Source: Amycolatopsis balhimycina FH 1894 (lineage in GTDB: Bacteria > Actinomycetota > Actinomycetes > Mycobacteriales > Pseudonocardiaceae). From it: DNA of 64,000 bases. The position numbers and the translations under genes are program-made. The DNA lies in assembly GCF_000384295.1 (NCBI RefSeq), contig NZ_KB913037.1, positions 164,762 to 228,761 on the forward strand, read 5' to 3'. The notes beneath the pieces were generated by a model. It had not been told where the DNA came from and ran no database searches. It was given only the letters and a program-made list of their open reading frames with translations. This document shows, in pieces, positions 1-29,199 of this stretch. Each line of letters opens with the position of its first letter. Position 1 is the first letter of the stretch.

Positions 1-1692
1 TCGGTGCCCTCCGGGCTGGCCGGCACGGCCGAGCTGCTCAAGGCACTGGCCGGTCGGGGGATCACCGCGCCGGTGTGGTGCGCCACCTCGGGCGCGGTCG
101 GCGTCGAGGACGGCGAGCCGGTGCCCCACCCCCTCCAGGCGACGATCTGGGGCCTCGGGCGCGGCGCCGCGCTCGAGTACCCGCGGCAGTGGGGCGGCCT
201 CGTCGACCTGCCGGCCGAGCTGGACGAGCGGGCCGCCCGCAGGCTGGCCGCGACCCTGTCCGGGGCCGGCGGCGAAGACCAGGTCGCGATCCGCGAGTCC
301 GGCAGCTACGCCCGCCGGATGGTCCGCGCCCGCCGCACCCCGGGTAGCGCCCGTCGCCAGTGGCGGCCGCGCGGCACCGTGCTGATCACCGGCGGCACCG
401 GCGGCCTCGGGGCCACCATCGCCCGCTGGGCCGCGAAGAACGGCGCCGAACACCTGGTCCTGGCCAGCCGCCGGGGCCCGGCCGCCCCGGGCGCGGCCGA
501 CCTGCGCGAGGAACTGGCCGCGCACGGCGCCCAGGTCACCGTGGCCGCCTGCGACGTCGCCGACAAGGAGCAGCTGGCCGCGCTGCTGGCCGAAATCGGC
601 GGCCCGCACCCGCTGCGGGCGGTGTTCCACGCCACCGGCGTGGCCGACCACCAGCCCATCGCCGAACTCGGCACAGACAGCCTCGACACCACGCTGCGGG
701 CCAAGGTCACCTCGGCCCGGCACCTGGCCGAGCTGACCCGCGACGCCGAGCTGGACGCCTTCGTGCTGTTCTCCTCGATCGCCGCGGTCTGGGGCAGCCA
801 CAGCCAGCCCGGCTACTGCGCCGCCAACACCTACCTGGACGCGCTGGCCCAGTCCCGCCGCGCCGACGGCCTCCCGGCCACCTCGGTGTCCTGGGGCGCC
901 TGGGCCGAAGCGGGGATGCTGGCCGGTTCGGCCGACCTGGACGTCCTCCGAAGCATGGGTGTCACCCCGATGCGCCCCGCGTACGCCGTGGCCGCGCTGC
1001 AGCAGGCCCTGGACGACGACGAGACACTGCTGACCGTGGCCGACGTGGACTGGGCCACCTTCGCGCCCCGGTTCACCGTGCAGCGGCCCAGCCCGCTGCT
1101 GGGCGACCTGCCCGAGGTGCGGACCGCGCTGGCCACCGCGGGCGCGGCCGAACCCGCCGCGGACCGCGTCGCCGAACTGCGCGGACGCCTGGCCGGTGCG
1201 CCCGCCGCCGAGCGCGAGCGCGAACTGGTCAAGCTGGTCCGCGCCGCGGCGGCCCGCGTCCTCGGCCACGCCGGACCGGCGGCCATCCCGCCCGACCGGC
1301 CGTTCTCCGAACTGGGCTTCGACTCGCTCACCGCGGTCGAGCTGCGCAAGGGACTGGTCGGCGCGACCGGCCTGGCCCTGCCGGCCTCCCTGGTCTTCGA
1401 CCGGCCCAGCCCGGCGGTCCTGGCCCGGTTCCTGCTGGCAGAACTGTTCCCCGCGGGCGGTCCGGCCGGGGACGGCGGCGCCGAGACGGCGCGGTACCAG
1501 GAGCTGCTGGCGGCGATCCCGCCGGCCCGGCTCCGCCGTTCCGGCCTGCTGGACATGCTGACCCGGCTGGCCGAGGACGGCGAGGGGACCGACGAAAACG
1601 GCGACGCCCGCCCGGATGGCGGCAGCTCGCTGGACGAGATGGACGGCGAAAGCCTGCTGCGGCTGGTGCGCGACAGCGCCCAGATCAACTGA
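1..1692 (+). CDS. Modular type I PKS, 3' end only: A1-type KR - ACP - C-terminal docking
   Basis: This is the end of a PKS subunit whose start lies left of the window; the frame is open from base 1, so the true start is not visible. It encodes the structural and catalytic halves of a ketoreductase (NADPH motif TGGTGGLG near residue 130, catalytic Ser259 and Tyr272). An acyl carrier protein follows (LGFDSL, phosphopantetheine Ser442), then a tail ending [12 protein letters not shown] typical of a class 1a docking segment. The KR has no LDD motif and carries Trp264 eight residues before the catalytic Tyr, with Gln rather than His three residues before it. Those are A1-type signatures, so an L-configured hydroxyl is predicted. 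No DH is seen before the KR, but the N-terminal part of the module is missing. The gap to the next gene is only 20 bases, so the two are surely co-transcribed. Confidence 0.93.
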   Translation, partial: SVPSGLAGTAELLKALAGRGITAPVWCATSGAVGVEDGEPVPHPLQATIWGLGRGAALEYPRQWGGLVDLPAELDERAARRLAATLSGAGGEDQVAIRESGSYARRMVRARRTPGSARRQWRPRGTVLITGGTGGLGATIARWAAKNGAEHLVLASRRGPAAPGAADLREELAAHGAQVTVAACDVADKEQLAALLAEIGGPHPLRAVFHATGVADHQPIAELGTDSLDTTLRAKVTSARHLAELTRDAELDAFVLFSSIAAVWGSHSQPGYCAANTYLDALAQSRRADGLPATSVSWGAWAEAGMLAGSADLDVLRSMGVTPMRPAYAVAALQQALDDDETLLTVADVDWATFAPRFTVQRPSPLLGDLPEVRTALATAGAAEPAADRVAELRGRLAGAPAAERERELVKLVRAAAARVLGHAGPAAIPPDRPFSELGFDSLTAVELRKGLVGATGLALPASLVFDRPSPAVLARFLLAELFPAGGPAGDGGAETARYQELLAAIPPARLRRSGLLDMLTRLAEDGEGTDENGDARPDGGSSLDEMDGESLLRLVRDSAQIN

Positions 1693-1712
1693 CCGCGATC
1701 GGGAGCGAGACG

Positions 1713-7181
<5,469 letters not shown>

Positions 7182-7202
7182 GCACCGCGGCACGACCGGA
7201 GA

Positions 7203-7233
7203 CCGCCCGTGGCGTCAGGCCGCGGGCGGTTTC
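7203..7233 (+). terminator. Hairpin between two PKS genes
   Basis: CCGCCCG (7203-7209) pairs perfectly with CGGGCGG (7223-7229) around a 13-base loop, followed by TTTC. It sits 22 bases after a PKS stop codon and about 70 bases before the next start. The U-tract is short, so it may act only as a partial terminator or as an mRNA 3'-end stabiliser that tunes the level of the large downstream PKS message. Confidence 0.4.
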
Positions 7234-7302
7234 GCGTTCACCGAGCCCCGGGGGCGGTGAGAATTAGCAGCTTCCTGGTTGCCGGCAGGCAACTCTGGAC
7301 CC

Positions 7303-22866
<15,564 letters not shown>

Positions 22867-22914
22867 CCACCCGGGTGCCCGGGCCGGTGACTTCGGCTGC
22901 CGCTCTCGAGTCCG

Positions 22915-22970
22915 TGAATGGCGCATCGAGGAACTGGGGAGTTCCTCGATGCGCCATTCAGGGCTTTTGG
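22915..22970. terminator. Strong bidirectional terminator between the PKS and the exporter operon
   Basis: A perfect 21-bp inverted repeat has arms at 22915-22935 and 22940-22960 (left arm begins TGAATGGCGCATCGAGG), a GGGG loop, then GGGCTTTT. It lies between two convergent transcription units: the PKS stop at 22866 and the exporter stop at 23069. Such a long stem followed by a T-tract should stop readthrough from the left. From the right it would serve as a stem without a good U-tract. The rest of 22867-23068 shows nothing recognisable. Confidence 0.85.
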
Positions 22971-23068
22971 CGGAGGGTTAGGGAGGGGAGCAGGCTGCCG
23001 CAGATCGCGGTGGTGGCGAATCGCGTCACCGGAGCAGCCGTGCCACCGAGGCCCCGGGGGACGGAACG

Positions 23069-24952
23069 TCAGGAAGAAGCGACCAGGCCGGCGAACTGGG
23101 CGGCGTGGAGCCGGGCGTACGCGCCCTCGCGGGTCATCAGCTGCCGGTGGGTGCCGCGCTCGACGATGCGGCCGGCCTCCAGCACCAGGATCAGGTCCGC
23201 CTCGCGGATGGTGGACAGGCGGTGGGCGATCACGAAACTCGTCCGGTTCTCGCGCAGCGACTGCATCGCCCGCTGGATCAGCACTTCGCTGCGGGTGTCC
23301 ACGGAGCTGGTCGCCTCGTCGAGGATCAGGATCGGCGGGTCGGCCAGGAACGCCCGGGTGATCGCGATCAGCTGGCGTTCGCCCGCGCTGATCCCGCCGG
23401 TCTCGCCGAGCACCGTCTCGTAGCCGTCCGGCAGGGTGCTCACCAGGTGGTCGACGCGGGTGGCCTCGGCCGCCCGGCGGACGTCCCCCGGGGTCGCGCC
23501 CGGCTTGCCGTACGTGATGTTCTCCGCGATGGTCCCGTCGAACAGCCATGTGTCCTGCAGCACCAGCCCGGTCTGCCGGCGCACGTCCTCGCGGGCCATC
23601 GTGGTGATGTCCACCCCGTCCAGCAGGATCCGGCCGCTGTCGGGCTCGTAGAACCGCATCAGCAGGTTGGCCAGGGTCGTCTTGCCCGCCCCGGTCGGCC
23701 CGACGATCGCCACCGTCTGTCCGGGCAGGACGCTGAACGACAGGTCGTCGATCAGCGGTGTCTCCCGCTGGTACCGGAAGCTCACGTTCTCGAAGTCGAT
23801 CCGGCCGCGCACCCGCGCCGGCGGGCGCACCGGGCTGTCCGCGACGATCAGCTCTTCGGCGTCCAGCAGCTCGAACACCCGCTTCGCCGAGGCGACGCCG
23901 GACTGCAGGTCGCCGGTGATGCTGCCGATCTGCGCGGCCTGCCCGCCGAAGTAGGCCGTGTACTGGATGAAAGCCTGCACGTCACCGAGGGACAGCGCCC
24001 CGGCGGCGACCCGCACCGCACCGACCACCGCCACCAGGATGTACACCATGTCGGTGACCAGGTTGGTGCTCGGCTCGATGACGCCGGAAAGGGCGTTGGC
24101 CTTGCCGGTGGCCTTGCAGACGGCCTCGTTGTGCTCGTCGAAGGTGCGGGCGGCCTGCTCCTGCCTGCCGAACACGGTGATCAGGGCGTGCCCGCTGTAC
24201 ATCTCCTCGATGTGCGCGTTGAGCGCGCCGGTGGCGGTCCACTGCTCGACGAACTGGGGCTGGGCCTTCTTGCCGATCCGGGCCGCGACGACACCGGCCA
24301 TCGGCAGCACCACCAGCAGCACGCAGGCCAGCAGCGGCGAGATGACGAACATCAGGATGAGCGAGCCGAGCGCGGACATGGTGGCGGTGACCAGCTTGCT
24401 CAGCGTGCGCTGCAAGGTGTTCTGGATGTTGTCGATGTCGTTGGTGACCCGGCTGAGCAGCTCGCCGCGTGCGCGGTCGTCGAAGTAGCGCAGGGGCAGC
24501 CGGGACAGCTTGGCCATGACGTCCTCGCGCAGCCGCAGCACCACTTTCTGCACCACGGCGACGGCCAGCCGTTCCTGCGCCAGGGAGAACACCGTGCCCG
24601 CGAGGTAGAGCACCGCCACCGCCGCCAGCAGCAGCCCGACCTTCCGGAAGTCGATCCCGAGGCCCGGCACGACGTCGGCCGAACCGAGCCCGGTGGCCAG
24701 CGCGTCCTTGCCTTCGGCGTGCAGCCGGGCCACCGCCTCGTCCCGGCTCAGCCCGGCCGGCTGCTGGGCGCTGATCAGGCCGCCGAAAATCAGGTTGGTC
24801 GCTTTGCCCAGCAGCAACGGCCCGAACACGTTCATCAGGATCGACACGGTCCCGGCGGTGAGCACCAGGGCCGCCTGGCCGCGATAGGGCTTCAGCAGCC
24901 CGAACAACCGGCGGGTCGTCCCCGTGGTGCGCGGTGCTTCGGCGTCGCTCAC
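23069..24952 (-). CDS. ABC exporter half-transporter (catalytic-site subunit of a heterodimer)
   Basis: A 627-aa type IV ABC exporter: transmembrane domain (about residues 15-340) followed by a nucleotide-binding domain. The GTG start overlaps the TGA stop of the upstream half-transporter by four bases (GTGA), which indicates translational coupling. The NBD has Walker A GPTGAGKT (418-425), Walker B ILILDE with the catalytic Glu546, and the switch His577 (VIAHRLST). Its signature motif is SAGE (522-525) instead of SGGQ. The upstream subunit shows the opposite defects. In a heterodimer this subunit therefore supplies Walker A, Walker B and His to the competent ATP site, and the non-consensus signature to the degenerate one. 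Its place beside the PKS and tailoring genes suggests export of the polyketide or self-protection; the substrate is inferred, not shown. Confidence 0.93.
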   Translation of the reverse strand: MSDAEAPRTTGTTRRLFGLLKPYRGQAALVLTAGTVSILMNVFGPLLLGKATNLIFGGLISAQQPAGLSRDEAVARLHAEGKDALATGLGSADVVPGLGIDFRKVGLLLAAVAVLYLAGTVFSLAQERLAVAVVQKVVLRLREDVMAKLSRLPLRYFDDRARGELLSRVTNDIDNIQNTLQRTLSKLVTATMSALGSLILMFVISPLLACVLLVVLPMAGVVAARIGKKAQPQFVEQWTATGALNAHIEEMYSGHALITVFGRQEQAARTFDEHNEAVCKATGKANALSGVIEPSTNLVTDMVYILVAVVGAVRVAAGALSLGDVQAFIQYTAYFGGQAAQIGSITGDLQSGVASAKRVFELLDAEELIVADSPVRPPARVRGRIDFENVSFRYQRETPLIDDLSFSVLPGQTVAIVGPTGAGKTTLANLLMRFYEPDSGRILLDGVDITTMAREDVRRQTGLVLQDTWLFDGTIAENITYGKPGATPGDVRRAAEATRVDHLVSTLPDGYETVLGETGGISAGERQLIAITRAFLADPPILILDEATSSVDTRSEVLIQRAMQSLRENRTSFVIAHRLSTIREADLILVLEAGRIVERGTHRQLMTREGAYARLHAAQFAGLVASS

Positions 24953-26754
24953 ACCGCCTCCTGCTTCAGCTGCTCGCCGCGCTGCTGGGAGCCGGCGATC
25001 TCCCGGTAGATGTCGTTGTCCCGCAACAGCTGCGCGTGCGTGCCGCAGCCGGCCACCCGGCCTTGGTCCAGCACCACGACAGTGTCCGCGTCTTCGACCA
25101 GGCTCACCTCCTGAGCCACGGTCAGCACGGTCGAGCCGGCCGTCTCGACCGCGAGGGCCTCGCGCAGCCGGGCCCGGGTGGCGTAGTCCAGCGCGGAGAA
25201 GCAGTCGTCGAACAGGTAGATCGCCGGGCGCCGCAGCAACGCGCGGGCGATCGCCAGCCGCTGCCGCTGGCCACCGGAGACGGTGCTGCCGCCCTGCCCG
25301 ATCGGCGCGGCCAGCCGGCCCGGCATCTTCCGCACGAAATCGGCGGCCTGCGCGGTCTCCAGCGCGTGCCACAGCTGCGCGTCGGTCGCGTCCGGGTTGC
25401 CGTAGCGCAGGTTTCCGGCCACCGTGCCGGTGAACAGGTACGGAGTCTGCGGCACCAGGCCGACCGTCTCGGCCAGCCGGGCGGGGGCGAACTGCCGGAC
25501 GTCCACCCCGTCGATCGTCACCGAGCCGGCGGTCACGTCGGTCAGCCGCAGCACCAGGTTCAGCAGCGTGGTCTTGCCGCTGCCGGTGCTGCCGACCAGT
25601 GCCGTGGTGTGGCCGGGCGATGCCGAAAGGCTGACGCCGGACAGGAACGCCTCCGGGGCGCCGGGGTAGCGGTACTCGGCCCCGCGCAGCTCCAGGTGGC
25701 CGCGGCGGCTGGTGGGCGTGGCCGGCCGCGCGGGCGCGGTCAGCTCGGGCTCGGTGGTCAGCACCTCGTGGACGCGCCGCGCCGACACCCGCGCCCGCGG
25801 CACGGTCAGGCAGACGTACAACGCGATGACCAGCGCCGTCAGCATCTGCACCTGGTAGCCGAGGAACGCGCTGAGCGCGCCGACGGGCATCCCGCCGTCG
25901 GCGATCCGCCGGCCACCGAACCACACCAGCGCGACGGAGAAGACGTTGCTGATCAGCACCACGACCGGGAACAGGGTGGCACCGAGCCGCCCGGCGCGCA
26001 CCGACGCGGTGAACATTCCCCGGTTGGCCCGGGCGAAGCGCTGCTTCTCGTGATCGTCGCGCACGAAAGCGCGGATCACCCGCACCCCGGCGATCTGCTC
26101 GCGCAGGATCCGGTTGAGCTTGTCGAGCGAGGCCTGGATGCGCTCGTACAGCGGACTGAGCCTGGCCAGCAGCACCAGCACCACCAGCGCGGTGACCGGG
26201 ATCGTCAGCACGGTCAGCACGGACAGCGGCGGATCCTGCCGCACCGCCATGACGAGGCTGGTGACGCAGATGATGGGCGCGGTCAGCAGCGAGGTGAGCG
26301 TGGAGATCACCAGCGTCTGCAGCTGCTGCACGTCGTTGACCGTGCGGTTGGTCAGCGAGGGCGTGCCGAACCTCGCCACCTGGTAGAGGGAGAACCCCTG
26401 CACCTTGCGGAAGATGAGGGAACGCAGATCCCGGCCGACGTTGGCGGCGGTGTGCGCGGCCATCAGCTCCGCGACGACCGCGGTGGCCAGCTGGGCCACC
26501 GACACCGCGATCATGATGCCGCCCAGCCGCAGGATCGCCGCCGTGTCGCCGGCGAGGATGCCCTGGTCCACGATGGCCGCGTTCAGCGTCGGCAGCAGCA
26601 GCATGCCCACGGTCTGCGCGAACTGGAGGACCGCCTGGACCAGGATGCGCCCGCGGTAGGGGCGCAGCCGGTCGCGGAGCAACGCCAGCAGCACCGGTGA
26701 CGACTTCCAGCGCCCGGCTTCGTGCCGGCCGGTCGGTTCCGCGGTGCGCGCCAT
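24949..26754 (-). CDS. ABC exporter half-transporter (degenerate-site subunit of a heterodimer)
   Basis: A 601-aa TMD-NBD half-transporter, first gene of a two-gene operon. ATG 26754 is preferred over further upstream in-frame starts, because an SD-like TAGGG lies nine bases upstream and the upstream residues resemble no transporter N-terminus. The membrane domain spans about residues 20-325. The NBD has Walker A GSTGSGKT (388-395) and a canonical signature SGGQ (493-496). Walker B ends in Asp-Asp (516-517), so the catalytic Glu is replaced by Asp, and the switch His is Gln548 (TVAQEVS). This pattern is known from asymmetric exporters such as TM287/288 and matches the complementary defects of the partner. 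The SD lies in the 3' arm of a small hairpin, which may limit translation. Confidence 0.92.
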   Translation of the reverse strand: MARTAEPTGRHEAGRWKSSPVLLALLRDRLRPYRGRILVQAVLQFAQTVGMLLLPTLNAAIVDQGILAGDTAAILRLGGIMIAVSVAQLATAVVAELMAAHTAANVGRDLRSLIFRKVQGFSLYQVARFGTPSLTNRTVNDVQQLQTLVISTLTSLLTAPIICVTSLVMAVRQDPPLSVLTVLTIPVTALVVLVLLARLSPLYERIQASLDKLNRILREQIAGVRVIRAFVRDDHEKQRFARANRGMFTASVRAGRLGATLFPVVVLISNVFSVALVWFGGRRIADGGMPVGALSAFLGYQVQMLTALVIALYVCLTVPRARVSARRVHEVLTTEPELTAPARPATPTSRRGHLELRGAEYRYPGAPEAFLSGVSLSASPGHTTALVGSTGSGKTTLLNLVLRLTDVTAGSVTIDGVDVRQFAPARLAETVGLVPQTPYLFTGTVAGNLRYGNPDATDAQLWHALETAQAADFVRKMPGRLAAPIGQGGSTVSGGQRQRLAIARALLRRPAIYLFDDCFSALDYATRARLREALAVETAGSTVLTVAQEVSLVEDADTVVVLDQGRVAGCGTHAQLLRDNDIYREIAGSQQRGEQLKQEAV

Positions 26755-26763
26755 ACCGACGGA

Positions 26764-26785
26764 CCCTACGGAGCGGCCGGTAGGG
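26764..26785 (-). promoter_or_regulatory. Inverted repeat covering the Shine-Dalgarno of the exporter operon
   Basis: CCCTAC (26764-26769) and GTAGGG (26780-26785) form a perfect 6-bp inverted repeat around 10 bases. In the exporter mRNA the 3' arm GUAGGG holds the SD-like AGGG, nine bases before the AUG at 26754. It could be a DNA operator or an RNA stem that hides the ribosome site. No regulator gene is adjacent. Confidence 0.35.
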
Positions 26786-26790
26786 AAGGT

Positions 26791-26830
26791 CCTAGAGGAA
26801 CGATTTCCCCGCGGCGCCGGGAGGTCTAGG
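26791..26830. promoter_or_regulatory. Candidate operator in the divergent exporter/P450 region
   Basis: CCTAGA (26791-26796) and TCTAGG (26825-26830) are reverse complements 28 bases apart, in the 148-bp region between the divergently transcribed exporter operon and P450 gene. No clear -35/-10 pair could be read. Weak evidence, based on position and symmetry only. Confidence 0.2.
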
Positions 26831-26902
26831 GATTTACCGGCGGGACGCTGATGACACTCGGCACCGGGTGCGCCCCGCACGAACCTCCGGGAGGAACCGG
26901 CC

Positions 26903-28099
26903 ATGACGACATCCGAAGAGCTGCCGACGCTCGCTTCGCTGCGCTCGCCCGTCCTGGGCGACAATCCGTACCTGCGCAAGTTGCAGGCGGAGCGGCCGAT
27001 CTGGCGGGTGCGCACCGACACGGGCGACGAAGGCTGGCTGGTGGTCGGCTACCCGGAGATCAAGGAGCTGATGCTGGACAAGCGGATCGGCCGCACGCAC
27101 CCGAACCCGGCCGAGGCCGCGCAGCTGGCCGACAACCCGATCTTCTCGATGATCGCCGGCGTCGCGGCCGGCCGGGACGAGCACGAGCTGCACGCCGCGT
27201 TCCGCGCCCTGCTGATCCCGCACTTCTCCCACAAGAAGATGCAGTCGCTCAAACCGAGGGTCGAGGGCATCGTGCGCGGCATGGTGGACGAGCTGGCCGC
27301 GCTCACCCCGCCCGTCGACCTCCAGACCGCGTTCTCGCTCCCGGTTTCGCTGAAGGTGCTGTGCGAGCTGATGGGCGTACCCGAGGACGAGCGCGACCTG
27401 CTGGGCGAGCTGCTCGACCACGTGCACGAGATCGGCGAACACGCCAGCGCCGGCCAGGCCGAGTTCATCCGGTATCTGATGGGACTGGCCGCGCGCAAGC
27501 GGGAGAACCCCGCCGACGACGTGATTTCCGGGATCTGCCAGGCCGGCCTGAAGGACTCCGACGTCACCAACATCGTCTGCATGCTGCTGTTCGCCGGGCA
27601 CGAAAGCGTGGCCACGCACATCGGCAACGGCGTCGCCCGGCTGCTGACCCGGCCCGACTTGCTGACCGAGGTACGCGCCGACCCGTCGGCGATGGCCGGT
27701 GCGGTGGAGGAACTGCTGCGCACCGCCAACTTCGGTGGCGGGGCACAGCCGCACTACGCGCACGAGGACATCGAGATCTGTGGTGTCACCATCCGGGCCG
27801 GGGACCTGGTGCTGCCGGACTTCGCCATCGCCAACTTCGACGAGCGGTCGTTCGCCGACCCGGACCGGATCGACTTCGGCCGCAAACCCAATCAGCACCT
27901 CACCTTCGCCCACGGTGCCTGGCACTGCGTCGGGGCGCCGCTGGCCCGGCTGGAACTCAACGCGGTGTTCACCGCGCTGCTGGAGAAGTTCCCCGGCCTG
28001 ACCCTGACCACCACGCTGGAGAGGCTCAACCGTGCGGACGGCGACGACGGCACCGACCGGCTCGCGGCGTCCATCAGCGCGCTTCCCGTCGCCTGGTGA
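26903..28099 (+). CDS. Cytochrome P450 (bacterial class I, tailoring type)
   Basis: A 398-aa soluble P450 of typical bacterial length. ATG 26903 follows GGGAGGAA with good spacing. The I-helix reads AGHES (231-235): the acid Glu234 is present, but Ser replaces the usual Thr in the oxygen-activation pair. The K-helix ExxR is Glu270-Arg273. The heme loop is FAHGAWHCVG with the thiolate ligand Cys342. The family hydroxylates or epoxidises substrates and needs ferredoxin and reductase partners, none of which is encoded in the window. It is followed 32 bases later by the deacetylase gene, so the two form an operon. Oxidation of the polyketide or of its sugar is inferred from context. It is not closely similar by eye to the P450 at 34065. 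Confidence 0.93.
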   Translation: MTTSEELPTLASLRSPVLGDNPYLRKLQAERPIWRVRTDTGDEGWLVVGYPEIKELMLDKRIGRTHPNPAEAAQLADNPIFSMIAGVAAGRDEHELHAAFRALLIPHFSHKKMQSLKPRVEGIVRGMVDELAALTPPVDLQTAFSLPVSLKVLCELMGVPEDERDLLGELLDHVHEIGEHASAGQAEFIRYLMGLAARKRENPADDVISGICQAGLKDSDVTNIVCMLLFAGHESVATHIGNGVARLLTRPDLLTEVRADPSAMAGAVEELLRTANFGGGAQPHYAHEDIEICGVTIRAGDLVLPDFAIANFDERSFADPDRIDFGRKPNQHLTFAHGAWHCVGAPLARLELNAVFTALLEKFPGLTLTTTLERLNRADGDDGTDRLAASISALPVAW

Positions 28100-28131
28100 A
28101 CCCCGGGCGGCCCGGACGAGAGGTGGTGGCC

Positions 28132-28938
28132 ATGGGTGAACACCAGGGTGCCGAAGCGCTGGCCGGGCGAACGCCCACCGTGCTGTCGGCGCACTACGAC
28201 GACGGCGTGCTGTCGTGCGGCGGCCTGCTCGCGGCCGGCGCCGAGGCGGGTACGCCGGGCACGGTCGTCACCGTCTTCTCCGGTGCGCCCGAACCCCCGC
28301 TGTCGGCCGAGGCCCGGAAGTTCCACCGGGCGTGCGGCCTCGCCGACGCCGACGCCATCGCCCGCCGGGAGGCGGAGGACGACCGGGCGATGGACGTGGT
28401 CGGCGCCACGCCCGTCCGGCTGGGGGTGCCGGATGCGTTGTACCGCAAGGACGCCGCGGGCAACCCCCGGTACCCGCGGGACACGGAGATCTCCCGGGCC
28501 GCCCTGGAGTCCGAGGCCGAGCTGATCGGCGAGCTGGCGGCCGTCATGGCCGCCGAGCCCGCCGTGCGCGACGCCGAGCTGCTCCTGGCCCCCTTGGCCA
28601 TCGGCAACCACATCGACCACCGGATCACCCGTGCCGCGGCGCGGCTGCTCGACCGCGACCCCGACACGGTCTGGTGGTACGAGGACGCGCCGTACGTGAT
28701 CTTCCCGAGAGCGCTCCTCGAGCCCTTCGACGAGTCCCGCACCGCACCGCGGATCTTCCGGTTGACCGGGGGGCAGTGGGACCGCAAACTGCGGGGCATC
28801 GGCTGCTACGCCTCCCAAGCGCCCATCCTCCTCGGCGGGAACACCGAACTGCCGAAGTACCTCACGATGTACGCGGAGTCACTCGCGGGCGGCGAGCCGG
28901 CCGAACGCTACTGGAAGCTGCCCGCCGCCCAGCTCTGA
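28132..28938 (+). CDS. PIG-L/LmbE family zinc N-deacetylase
   Basis: A 268-aa protein; ATG 28132 has GAGAGG eight bases upstream. The N-terminal metal motif is AHYDDGVLSCGG (His21, Asp23, Asp24) and the later one is NHIDHR (His160, His163). Together they give the His-Asp-His zinc set and general base Asp of this family. MshB, GlcNAc-PI deacetylase and glycopeptide sugar deacetylases such as the teicoplanin enzyme belong here. The motif departs from the commonest AHPDDE by Tyr for Pro and Gly for Glu, as in the secondary-metabolite branch, where xHxDDAVLSxG forms occur. Members remove acetyl from N-acetylglucosamine units. With a glycosyltransferase 260 bases downstream on the other strand, deacetylation of an amino sugar attached to the polyketide is a reasonable inference. 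No signal peptide is seen. Confidence 0.88.
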   Translation: MGEHQGAEALAGRTPTVLSAHYDDGVLSCGGLLAAGAEAGTPGTVVTVFSGAPEPPLSAEARKFHRACGLADADAIARREAEDDRAMDVVGATPVRLGVPDALYRKDAAGNPRYPRDTEISRAALESEAELIGELAAVMAAEPAVRDAELLLAPLAIGNHIDHRITRAAARLLDRDPDTVWWYEDAPYVIFPRALLEPFDESRTAPRIFRLTGGQWDRKLRGIGCYASQAPILLGGNTELPKYLTMYAESLAGGEPAERYWKLPAAQL

Positions 28939-29002
28939 AACCGACAGAGGTTGTCGACAGTCTGTGCTCCTGATCAAGGCGGCCCGAGGCTGAGCACGTG
29001 CC

Positions 29003-29081
29003 ACACCGCGGCTCAACGGCAAGGTCGAGCGCCTCCCACCGCATCGATGCCGAAGAGTTCTCCCGTCTGCTCGACGGCGTC
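29003..29081 (+). pseudogene. Relic of an IS481-type transposase (DDE integrase C-terminal part)
   Basis: Bases 29003-29032 read TPRLNGKVER. After skipping one extra C at 29033, bases 29034-29081 read SHRIDAEEFSRLLDGV. Joined, this is the well-known IS481/IS3-like integrase core around the catalytic Glu. Only about 27 codons with a +1 frameshift remain; no terminal repeats or rest of the element could be found in 28939-29144. It marks an old insertion event between the deacetylase and the glycosyltransferase. Confidence 0.65.
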
Positions 29082-29144
29082 GCCCGGGGTGGCGGGATCG
29101 GTTCCCCGTAGGGAGAAATCGGTCGAATCGATCAAGCGGTCCAG

Positions 29145-29180
29145 TTTCGGGCGCGGCCGGAACGCCGGCCGCGCCCGAAA
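29145..29180. terminator. Bidirectional terminator between deacetylase and glycosyltransferase genes
   Basis: A perfect 16-bp inverted repeat (29145-29160 and 29165-29180, left arm TTTCGGGCGCGGCCGG) has an AACG loop. It is flanked by TTT on one side and AAAA on the other, so it gives a U-tract in both directions. It lies between two convergent units whose stops are at 28938 and 29200. Confidence 0.85.
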
Positions 29181-29199
29181 ACGCCGAACAGAGCCGTTG

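Noticed and set aside
28939..28970. TGTCGACA palindrome and CGACAG direct repeat after the deacetylase gene
   Set aside because: They are short, lie downstream of a gene end with no promoter to control, and are likely by chance or part of the decayed element.
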